IMG/VR virus record: IMGVR_UViG_3300043446_002609
Span: 1-29,578 of that record
DNA: 29,578 nt
Reading direction: 5' to 3' (one strand)
From: a virus
Positions 1 to 5,983 of the stretch are shown piece by piece (position 1 is the first letter of the stretch; each line of letters starts with the position of its first letter). A model generated the notes under the pieces. It worked only from the letters and a program-made list of their open reading frames with translations, made no database searches and had not been told where the DNA came from. Made by a program: the position numbers and the translations under genes.

Positions 1-45
1 CTGGGGCGGTGATTAGTCGCTTCGTCATAATATGGTAAATTGAAT

Positions 46-151
46 TAGCGCGGCAGGATTTGAACCTGCAAGTTGGTTTCCGTTGTTTATTCGTCGGGAC
101 ACTTTGGATTTATCCGACATAGGTTGCGTCTTTACATTCCGCCACGCGCTA
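46..151 (-). tRNA. Degenerate tRNA-Leu-like element, no assignable anticodon
   Basis: On the minus strand a perfect 7-bp acceptor stem can be drawn (TAGCGCG at 151-145 with CGCGCTA at 52-46). It is followed by U8, a three-pair D stem GCG/CGC (142-140 with 128-126) of the class II Leu type, and a perfect 5-bp T arm GCAGG-TTCAAAT-CCTGC (69-53). No CCA is encoded. The part between D and T arms is about 55 nt, against roughly 32 expected for tRNA-Leu, and no 5-bp anticodon stem sits where it should. The only stem there is GTCGG/CCGAC (118-114 with 97-93), closing a 16-nt loop. The D loop also lacks the usual GG pair. It may be a tRNA with an insertion, a small intron, or a decayed gene. I am confident of the outer arms and not of function. 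Confidence 0.55.
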
Positions 152-159
152 AAATCTAC

Positions 160-348
160 TTATTCAAAAATAAACAGGTAAATCAGCATACCCATTCCAA
201 TTGCAGCCATTGCCCATACACACGTCGTGGCTATCAGAAAACTGTCTACTCTGCCCTGCCGTGAATAGTATTCTGTATAAACCATGTCATCAGCTTGCTT
301 TTGCGATTTCGATTTACGTCTAGTGGGTATTTTAGTTGTCTTTTTCAT
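160..348 (-). CDS. Small single-span membrane protein, unknown function
   Basis: This encodes about 62 aa. The first third is strongly basic (KKTTKIPTRRKSKSQKQ) and the last about 25 residues form one hydrophobic stretch (FLIATTCVWAMAAIGMG and on) that runs to the C terminus. This suggests a small inner-membrane protein with a cytoplasmic basic head. The ATG at 348 is preferred over an in-frame TTG at 363, which has no support. It lies just upstream of the tRNA-like element and far from its upstream neighbour, so it may be a separate unit. I do not recognise a family. A holin-like role cannot be excluded, but there is only one segment and no lysis context. Confidence 0.5.
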   Translation of the reverse strand: MKKTTKIPTRRKSKSQKQADDMVYTEYYSRQGRVDSFLIATTCVWAMAAIGMGMLIYLFIFE

Positions 349-410
349 ACTTATTAAAATCAATTAATGCCGATTGACACTGCAATCGACATTTTACTTA
401 ATGGCCACTC

Positions 411-438
411 TTGACAAAGTGTTTGGTATTGTTATGAT
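411..438 (+). promoter_or_regulatory. Sigma70-type promoter candidate on the plus strand
   Basis: A perfect -35 hexamer TTGACA (411-416) is followed, 16 nt later, by TATGAT (433-438), which carries an extended -10 TG dinucleotide at 430-431. It points right, into the antisense strand of the methyltransferase gene at 547-1059, whereas all genes here are read leftwards. The -35 is also half of an inverted repeat, TTGACA with TGTCAA at 445-450. No plausible plus-strand coding sequence follows. It could give an antisense or noncoding RNA, or be chance in AT-rich DNA. Confidence 0.35.
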
Positions 439-546
439 TATCGCTGTCAAGCAATAATCTTTTTGACCGCCACCGTTAAGAATATATTAACACATAATCC
501 GAGGAAGTACACGACTAAATTACGATATCATAGTAAAAATTTCAAT

Positions 547-1059
547 CTACTTCAACCAATACCAAACGTCATGCTGCGCTGTCATTATATTTCGATTGAC
601 CGAAAATGCAAACTCATTGACTGCTTTATTCACTGCAGGAATGGTATTATAGTCGTGTCCTGAAAATAATCCACCAGGTTTAATTTTTGAATAGTAATTT
701 TCACAGTCTTTCTTTACCTGCTCATAGGTATGAAGACCATCAATAAAGATAAAGTCTAATGATTCATTTTCGAATTGTGATATTGCATTATCAGAATAAT
801 CTCGAATCAATACAAATCTATTCGAATATGAAGATAGTCTTTCTTTAGTTTTATGAAAAAGATTTGGTCGATCATTCAATTGATTGCCATTCCAATCCAA
901 GTATTCCACATAAGGATCTATTGATATCAATCTAAGATTAGGATTCGAAGATAGTAAAAATATAGATGTATCTCCTTCACTGCATCCTATTTCCAATCCT
1001 ACAGGATTGATTTTATCTTTTAATAATTCGGCCAACCCATATCCTGAGCAATTTATCAT
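547..1059 (-). CDS. Class I SAM-dependent methyltransferase
   Basis: This 170-aa protein has a Rossmann methyltransferase signature: motif I GLEIGCSEGDTS (about residues 21-32), an acidic end of strand 2 (SIDPY, about 46-50), FIFIDGLHTYE (about 100-110) and a post-motif KPGGLFSGHDY. This is the Methyltransf_24-like pattern seen in small methyltransferases of glycan clusters in bacteria and phages. The acceptor is unknown; a sugar or glycan is likely from the neighbouring glycosyltransferases. Its ATG follows the stop of the upstream gene by 1 nt, so the two are probably translationally coupled. No Shine-Dalgarno sequence is visible. Confidence 0.8.
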   Translation of the reverse strand: MINCSGYGLAELLKDKINPVGLEIGCSEGDTSIFLLSSNPNLRLISIDPYVEYLDWNGNQLNDRPNLFHKTKERLSSYSNRFVLIRDYSDNAISQFENESLDFIFIDGLHTYEQVKKDCENYYSKIKPGGLFSGHDYNTIPAVNKAVNEFAFSVNRNIMTAQHDVWYWLK

Positions 1060-1060
1060 A

Positions 1061-1735
1061 TCAATAGTATTCTATTTTTCCATGACCAGCTACAAATCCA
1101 TATCCACCCAACGTGTCAAGCTCAATTAGATATTCTTTATTCATATTGACGAAATGCGCATGTTCAGCATCTAATCCAGAATTGAATGAATTAAAGTTTT
1201 TTATCAATATTTCCATATAATCATCGACTAAAGATACACACATTGAATAGAATCGTGTTGTTAAAGAATAAGATGCATCTAAAATAGGTGGTGACATCCA
1301 TGTTGGAACTCTTTTAGCAAAGACGTATTTTCCTTTTTTCTCATGCGCATTTATATTAAACTCATCGGTTAACATAGATCGACAAGACATTTTGAAAATA
1401 CGATCATATTCAGACAATACGAGATTATTTTTTACAAATATCAAAGCTTTATGCAGCATTAAAGTTTCGGCATGACTTTTTAGACCTGCAGATGATAATT
1501 TTTTCATATCATCATCGTTACTCAAATCCATAAAAAAGTGACAGCGTTTTCGAACTTGTTCTAATTCAGAAAATGAATTTTCTGATAATGACATATCACA
1601 CACCATAATAGTGGCATTAGGAACTCTATATAATAAACAGTCTAGGCATGCAATTGTTTGTTCATACCTTTCCAAAAAACTATATGCGCCAATTTTTGGC
1701 TTAAGTGCAGATGTTACGATAAAAAGAGAACGCAT
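1061..1735 (-). CDS. Putative glycosyltransferase-like protein of the glycan cluster
   Basis: This 224-aa protein is not clearly recognised. The N terminus (RSLFIVTSALKP) looks like the first strand of a nucleotide-sugar fold. The segment YDRIFKMSCRSMLTDEF (about residues 109-125) resembles the K-(I/M)-SGRY-L-D type motif of a group of viral and bacterial glycosyltransferase-like proteins, but here the GRY core is CRS. There is no obvious DxD metal site. It sits between the HtrL/YibB-like gene (4-nt gap) and the methyltransferase (1-nt gap), which supports a role in the same glycan pathway. It is AT-rich compared with the head genes. The function is inferred mainly from context. Confidence 0.5.
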   Translation of the reverse strand: MRSLFIVTSALKPKIGAYSFLERYEQTIACLDCLLYRVPNATIMVCDMSLSENSFSELEQVRKRCHFFMDLSNDDDMKKLSSAGLKSHAETLMLHKALIFVKNNLVLSEYDRIFKMSCRSMLTDEFNINAHEKKGKYVFAKRVPTWMSPPILDASYSLTTRFYSMCVSLVDDYMEILIKNFNSFNSGLDAEHAHFVNMNKEYLIELDTLGGYGFVAGHGKIEYY

Positions 1736-1739
1736 TTTA

Positions 1740-2504
1740 TCAAATTTGATTTAATTGTTCAAACCAATTTCCAAGCTTCAGTTTGAATAGATTTGGCTCA
1801 ATAAGATATGCCATATTATATATGGTCTGATCATCATCGATTAGATTCATATTCAATGACTTATCGATGACGTCGGATACCAATTGTTTGAATTCGCAAA
1901 TCGACTTCTTGGTACCTATAAAAGTGCTTCCTGTTATGAATACTTCATTACTAAAATATGACCATGGATGATATAGCATTTCAGGAATCGGATACCGTAA
2001 GCATCCCATATACAGCTTATCACCTTGAGTCATATCCTTAAGCATTGACTCCATATCACCGGATATATCTATCTTTCCATGACCAAACCCAAAATCGATC
2101 CATCCATATAGCGAAGTATTAAAATACTGTATAGAATCGACGACGAATGCGGCTTTATTAAAGTTAATGATATTATATTCAGGGAAAATCATTTCTGGTA
2201 TATGATGATGAATGATTTGGCGTCTAAATGCATCACTCATCATTACAGACTTCGTTCGATCGAAAAATGTTTTATGGTATTCAAGTTGTTCGAATGGTAT
2301 AGTGATAATATGAGTTTTCTTATTATTTGATCTAATTCGTGAGATTATCTCTTTATGCGCTTGATCACAATAGATAACCATATTACCTTGAAATTTGGAA
2401 ATCTTTTCAAAGTAATGCATATAGTCTTCAATTGTGCGCTTAAATGAAGGCCATCGACCACGACCTATGTCATAGAATGCGGTTGCTAGGGTGATGTCAT
2501 TCAT
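1740..2504 (-). CDS. HtrL/YibB-like (WlaTC-type) protein, putative glycosyltransferase
   Basis: This 254-aa protein opens with TLATAFYDIGRGRWPSF, the characteristic start of the HtrL/YibB family (also called WlaTC/HtrL). Later it has YGWIDFGFGH and a downstream DDDQTIYN segment, which fit the family's conserved W-I-D and D-Q positions. Members occur in LPS and capsule loci and in T4-like phage glycan clusters, and are thought to act as sugar transferases, though the reaction is not established. It overlaps the end of the upstream glycosyltransferase gene by 8 nt. Of two close ATGs the first is used; the second lies two codons on. Confidence 0.75.
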   Translation of the reverse strand: MNDITLATAFYDIGRGRWPSFKRTIEDYMHYFEKISKFQGNMVIYCDQAHKEIISRIRSNNKKTHIITIPFEQLEYHKTFFDRTKSVMMSDAFRRQIIHHHIPEMIFPEYNIINFNKAAFVVDSIQYFNTSLYGWIDFGFGHGKIDISGDMESMLKDMTQGDKLYMGCLRYPIPEMLYHPWSYFSNEVFITGSTFIGTKKSICEFKQLVSDVIDKSLNMNLIDDDQTIYNMAYLIEPNLFKLKLGNWFEQLNQI

Positions 2505-3288
2505 ATATCAAAGCTTTGATCCGATCGATCCTATCATATTGATGAATAATGGGTATCACGACATCGTCAATCATAGGAAGACCATTTTCATCCCATGTAG
2601 GCTTCTCGGTCAACTTATTCCTAAACTTTTGAACGCCGACCGTACCAAGGTGAACCATTAGTCCATCGGAAGGTCGAGTCGTGACTATCCTTTCATTGCC
2701 AAATGTCGTACCCATCAGTATGTTGAACGACGACTGATCCGATACACTGGCCGGATTGTGATAGCACATCGTGAATAGCATCAGACATAGTTCGGCTATC
2801 GACTTTACATCTCCACAGAGGACTCCGACGTTGCATATCTCATGGGCTTTATACTCTTCATAGACGTATGAGAAGCCTTCCATCAAATTACCATTGCCCC
2901 ATGATTCATCCTGATATGCAATGCACTCACTCCCACAGACGATACTCTTACCATGCTTTTGCATCAAGAGTTCGATCAAAGGGAATGGATCCGAATGAAA
3001 ATATACATCCTTACTATCCGTAAGAACGACATGCGAATACCTATCGACAATCGACATAAGGTACTTATATTGTAGTAGGAATCTAAGATTATGTGGTGGC
3101 TTATTTGTATTCTGTATGGAGTATGACACATAGTCCACACCATTAGATGCACACGAATCAATCAAAGTCTTGGTCGGATTCATGAAGATATTACAGACGT
3201 CATGACCGGTTTTCTTGGCCGATAGGTTCCATGATTTCACATGATCCCACTCATAGCCGGCCGAGGATGATAAGAATAGTTTCTTCAT
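2497..3288 (-). CDS. Glycosyltransferase-like protein (GT-A type)
   Basis: This 263-aa protein shows features of nucleotide-diphospho-sugar transferases: KYLMSIVDRYSHVVLTDSKDVYF (shown in parts: VVLTDSKDVYF, about residues 86-96) has a D-x-x-D metal-binding look. NVGVLCGD (about 153-160) and SDQSSFN (about 183-189) match the N-x-G and D-Q-x-x-x-N positions of GT-A enzymes that transfer sugars to glycans. The start ATG overlaps the TGA of a 34-codon reading frame upstream (ATGA). Donor and acceptor are unknown. The likely role is modification of the phage surface or the host envelope, but that is inference. Confidence 0.65.
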   Translation of the reverse strand: MKKLFLSSSAGYEWDHVKSWNLSAKKTGHDVCNIFMNPTKTLIDSCASNGVDYVSYSIQNTNKPPHNLRFLLQYKYLMSIVDRYSHVVLTDSKDVYFHSDPFPLIELLMQKHGKSIVCGSECIAYQDESWGNGNLMEGFSYVYEEYKAHEICNVGVLCGDVKSIAELCLMLFTMCYHNPASVSDQSSFNILMGTTFGNERIVTTRPSDGLMVHLGTVGVQKFRNKLTEKPTWDENGLPMIDDVVIPIIHQYDRIDRIKALIYE

Positions 3289-3389
3289 TTGGTTTCAATA
3301 TAATTCATAATAAAGTCTTTGACGATTTGCTTTCCATTCTTTATCCATACATCTGATTTGAATCCTGTGAATGGATCAATATCTATCAT
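3285..3389 (-). CDS. Very short reading frame (34 aa), small gene or remnant
   Basis: ATG at 3389 opens 34 codons (MIDIDPFTGFKSDVWIKNGK and on, ending in IETK). The TGA overlaps the ATG of the next gene as ATGA, the kind of coupling seen elsewhere in this cluster. Protein-like composition and the perfect junction favour a real product or the intact C-terminal end of a decayed gene. The same frame stays open upstream into the end of the 3406-4101 glycosyltransferase, so it could also be the tail of a frame-disrupted gene. No family is recognised. Confidence 0.4.
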   Translation of the reverse strand: MIDIDPFTGFKSDVWIKNGKQIVKDFIMNYIETK

Positions 3390-3405
3390 ACTTTGTCGAA
3401 GATTA

Positions 3406-4101
3406 TCATTTATAGTACTTCTCAGCAACCGGTAATCCATCCGGGCCGTTCACAAATTGAATAGCTTCCGGTGGAGGAATCTTACCATATCCAAGATAGT
3501 GAACCGCAAATTTAGTCATATAATTAAGGGTCGGTTTCTCAGATCGTGCTATGTGTTGCTTAGGTAGATTTGCCCAAAATATTCGATCTCCAATAATGCC
3601 ATACTTACGCTCTTTGAATGTCCACACTCCTATGAATTGAAAGGCTGGTCGTGCAATTAGGTAACAGTTCGTATCACAAAAGCTAATACCATCGGATTCC
3701 AGATCATCGGCGATGAATTCCCCTTGTAGATCTCTAAGCTTTCGAGCTGTCGTAACGATGGGAGTTTGATCCGTAACCTTGCTTAAAGCTTGCTCGATAT
3801 GATCAGCTTCATACCAGCAATCCGCGTCAAGAAAGCAAATGGCATCGAATCCATTAGCCGAAGCTACGGCGGAACCGATGGCTCGAGGAGTATCCCCATA
3901 GTCTCCACAGTTGGGAATCTTAAAATGCCAAATCTTTCCAGACTTCACGTCCGGATGATTTAACACATAGTCAGAAGGAAATCCATCAGAAACCAAAATA
4001 TGCGTAATATTTGTGTATGTTTGTTTGGCTACGGAGTCTATGCATCTTTTGAGAAGATAACGGCCTTCACTATAGTACGGTGTTATGACTGCAACTTTCA
4101 T
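3406..4101 (-). CDS. Family 2 glycosyltransferase
   Basis: This product of about 231 aa begins KVAVITPYYSEGRYLLKRC, the N-terminal strand and helix of GT2 (GT-A fold) enzymes, followed by SVAKQTYTN and ILVSDG. The metal-binding motif is in FLDADCWYE (D-A-D, about residues 111-119). It should transfer a sugar from a nucleotide donor. The ATG at 4101 is preferred over an in-frame GTG at 4116, which would overlap the upstream PrimPol-like gene; with it the intergenic gap is 4 nt. The gene marks the right end of the glycan cluster, next to replication genes. Confidence 0.8.
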   Translation of the reverse strand: MKVAVITPYYSEGRYLLKRCIDSVAKQTYTNITHILVSDGFPSDYVLNHPDVKSGKIWHFKIPNCGDYGDTPRAIGSAVASANGFDAICFLDADCWYEADHIEQALSKVTDQTPIVTTARKLRDLQGEFIADDLESDGISFCDTNCYLIARPAFQFIGVWTFKERKYGIIGDRIFWANLPKQHIARSEKPTLNYMTKFAVHYLGYGKIPPPEAIQFVNGPDGLPVAEKYYK

Positions 4102-4105
4102 AATT

Positions 4106-5056
4106 TTATTTACCACTTCTTAAAGTAAAAGTTATAGCACGCGCAGCTTCGGTTTCCATTTCACGATTTTTATACCATGATCCAGTGTCTCGATCAAGCT
4201 CTCGGCAAAGATTTGCGATCTCTTGAGCCGTAATCGGATATCCTTTGCGTATTGCACTCGCCGCAATTGAGACCATAATCTGATACATCTTGTTATACCA
4301 TCCGGTCGACGATATCATTCTATATTCATTTATCAGATGTCTTTTGATAAATGGACAATTGCGATATGAGTTCCAAGAATACTTATGCTTGTTGGTAAGT
4401 TGACTCTTTTGATACTTCTCAATAGACTTTTGCACATGCTCTGGTAAATTTGCCAGAATACCAGTATTGACTTTCTCAACGTATGGATGTTTTGACATCA
4501 ACTCAATCGGATTCAGAATTGGCGCATCTTGATGCGAGAAGATGAAGTTATATGCATCTGGATATTGAGCCGGAACATAATACATACGAGAAAGATCTTT
4601 GGTCTGAGGATCAGCCAATGACTTGAATTCTTTGTTCAAAGCATACCAGAAATGGCGAATCTTCTCGGCAGGTACAGAACACGTAAGAGGAAGGACCACT
4701 CGAAACTTTGGATGTTCTTTCTTCGAAGAAGCCGATGAGTAGCAAACATGCCGATATGATCGAAAGATAGCCTTGGCATCTTCAAATCCTCCTATCGGAT
4801 AATCGTCGACATCGATCGCGGCCCATCCAGCCCAGCATTCTACATTTGCATTAGCCCGCGTTGTCTGACTTTTGAATGTAGCCGGTGTGATAAGAGGAGA
4901 AGCCTTGGAATTATACTTCTCATCCTTTTTGGGCTTATATCCCGGGACTTTAGATAACTGAAACAGCAATGCTTCAAATTGATCAAATGAATCAAACTCC
5001 ATTCGACGATGTGTCTTATTATCGAATATGGATTTGAATATAGTTCCGGCAATCAT
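4106..5056 (-). CDS. PrimPol-type (archaeo-eukaryotic primase superfamily) protein
   Basis: This 316-aa protein carries the signature of the AEP/PrimPol nucleotidyltransferase fold. AAIDVDDYP (residues 79-87) supplies the acidic metal pair (D82, D84). SSASSKKEHPKFRVVLPL (about 107-124) matches the S...H-P-x-x-R region of phage and plasmid primase-polymerases, and DLSRMYYVPA (154-163) matches their D-x-S-R...P motif. The C-terminal part (about 190-316) is helical and has no helicase Walker motifs, so this is a stand-alone form. T4 itself primes with the DnaG-type gp61, so this would be an additional or alternative primase. The neighbours are the MazG-like gene and, across 4 nt, a glycosyltransferase. 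Confidence 0.7.
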   Translation of the reverse strand: MIAGTIFKSIFDNKTHRRMEFDSFDQFEALLFQLSKVPGYKPKKDEKYNSKASPLITPATFKSQTTRANANVECWAGWAAIDVDDYPIGGFEDAKAIFRSYRHVCYSSASSKKEHPKFRVVLPLTCSVPAEKIRHFWYALNKEFKSLADPQTKDLSRMYYVPAQYPDAYNFIFSHQDAPILNPIELMSKHPYVEKVNTGILANLPEHVQKSIEKYQKSQLTNKHKYSWNSYRNCPFIKRHLINEYRMISSTGWYNKMYQIMVSIAASAIRKGYPITAQEIANLCRELDRDTGSWYKNREMETEAARAITFTLRSGK

Positions 5057-5063
5057 GATGTAG

Positions 5064-5090
5064 ATTCAGCATCATATCAAGAAGCTGAAT
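5064..5090 (-). other. Inverted repeat before the PrimPol-like gene
   Basis: A 7-bp stem ATTCAGC/GCTGAAT with a 13-nt loop lies between the MazG-like stop and the PrimPol-like start, only 8 nt upstream of that ATG. No U tract follows on the minus strand, so it is not a typical terminator; it may influence translation of the PrimPol gene. Confidence 0.3.
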
Positions 5091-5101
5091 GAAGTACACG
5101 T

Positions 5102-5515
5102 TTATTCTTCAAAGGCTTTGGAAATGATTCCATGATTTCCGGCATGAGATGGAGCTTGCCATCCATCCGGCTTAATCAGATCTGGCAAGCCAAATGGATT
5201 TGGCCGTGAAGCCTTGATTCCTACTCGCTTATTCATATTGGCCTTGAGCACTTCATCCCAGGCTTTTTGTGCGTCGATTCCATAAGCATCCAATGTACCG
5301 ATAGCTACGACACAAAGGTCAATCAGCGAGTCAACGATCTCTTCTGAATTGCGATCTACAATAGCATTCTTTCCTTCGTTCAATTCTTCTTGCAAGAAGT
5401 TGAAACGAAAGATTAGATATGCTTTTAGTTTTTCAGCATCCAGTTTACTTACGGCTTCTTTGACGCCATAATGCTGATGCATATCAGCAATGTCTTGATT
5501 CCAGTTTAGGCTCAT
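5102..5515 (-). CDS. MazG-like all-alpha nucleotide pyrophosphohydrolase
   Basis: This 137-aa protein fits the all-alpha NTP pyrophosphohydrolase superfamily (MazG, dUTPase and PRA-PH-like). FRFNFLQEELNEG (about 37-49) gives the first E-E-x-x-E helix and EEIVDSLIDLCVVAIGTL (about 58-75) gives the second metal-binding helix with the E/D-x-x-D pattern. The DEVLKANMNK segment is also typical of phage members. Such enzymes hydrolyse nucleoside triphosphates to monophosphates and PPi; the substrate here cannot be read from sequence. Aquatic T4-like phages often carry a MazG. It is 4 nt from the next gene upstream and lies in the polymerase neighbourhood. Confidence 0.75.
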   Translation of the reverse strand: MSLNWNQDIADMHQHYGVKEAVSKLDAEKLKAYLIFRFNFLQEELNEGKNAIVDRNSEEIVDSLIDLCVVAIGTLDAYGIDAQKAWDEVLKANMNKRVGIKASRPNPFGLPDLIKPDGWQAPSHAGNHGIISKAFEE

Positions 5516-5519
5516 AATA

Positions 5520-5747
5520 TTATTCAGTAATATCTAGGTTGTTCTCTTCACAGAGTGAATGAAGCAGTTCACGAATATTAGATATTTCGCGCAAAGCTTC
5601 AGGTGTATAATCGTCCGAATTGTATTTCAAACGGTTTCTCAGTTCCGTATCCAATTTAGATACAACGTATTTCCAATCAAATGCCCGTGTTGCGGCTTTG
5701 AATTGAGACTCTTCTTCGGGCAGATTAAATTCAAGTATTCCTTTCAT
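5520..5747 (-). CDS. Small conserved-type phage protein, unknown function
   Basis: This 75-aa acidic, mostly helical protein begins MKGILEFNLPEEESQFKAA. That opening, with an F-D-W segment soon after (AFDWKYVVSKLDTELRNRL), is a pattern I associate with a small protein found in many unrelated tailed phages, usually near nucleotide metabolism or replication genes. No catalytic motif is visible. It lies 4 nt upstream of the MazG-like gene and 2 nt downstream of the 77-aa gene, so it is in the same operon. The start has no Shine-Dalgarno sequence. Confidence 0.6.
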   Translation of the reverse strand: MKGILEFNLPEEESQFKAATRAFDWKYVVSKLDTELRNRLKYNSDDYTPEALREISNIRELLHSLCEENNLDITE

Positions 5748-5749
5748 AG

Positions 5750-5983
5750 CTATTCAATTGTTCCAATCAATTTATCATCTTTAGATGTTACGGTGACGTT
5801 TATGCATTTTCCTTTCATGACACATCGAGGTTGAACTTTTCTGTGATGAGTATAGCAAGGAACATTGCATATGATATGATCGACAATATAACATGCATTA
5901 TTCCAATGAATAGACATCTTAGATGTGCCACTTCTTTGAGATGCAGGTTTATTATAGTGAAAGAAAAAGATTTTAGTTTTCAT
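5750..5983 (-). CDS. Small Cys/His-containing phage protein, unknown function
   Basis: This 77-aa protein starts KTKIFFFHYNKPASQ and contains CYIVDHIICNVPCYTHHRK, with conserved-looking cysteines and histidines but no spaced CxxC pairs of a standard zinc ribbon. Similar small proteins (FFFHYNKPAS opening, then an H-x-N and IVD segment) recur in phage genomes without assigned function. The ATG overlaps the gp43 stop codon (ATGA), so it is probably translated by coupling to the polymerase. I do not assign a role. Confidence 0.6.
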   Translation of the reverse strand: MKTKIFFFHYNKPASQRSGTSKMSIHWNNACYIVDHIICNVPCYTHHRKVQPRCVMKGKCINVTVTSKDDKLIGTIE

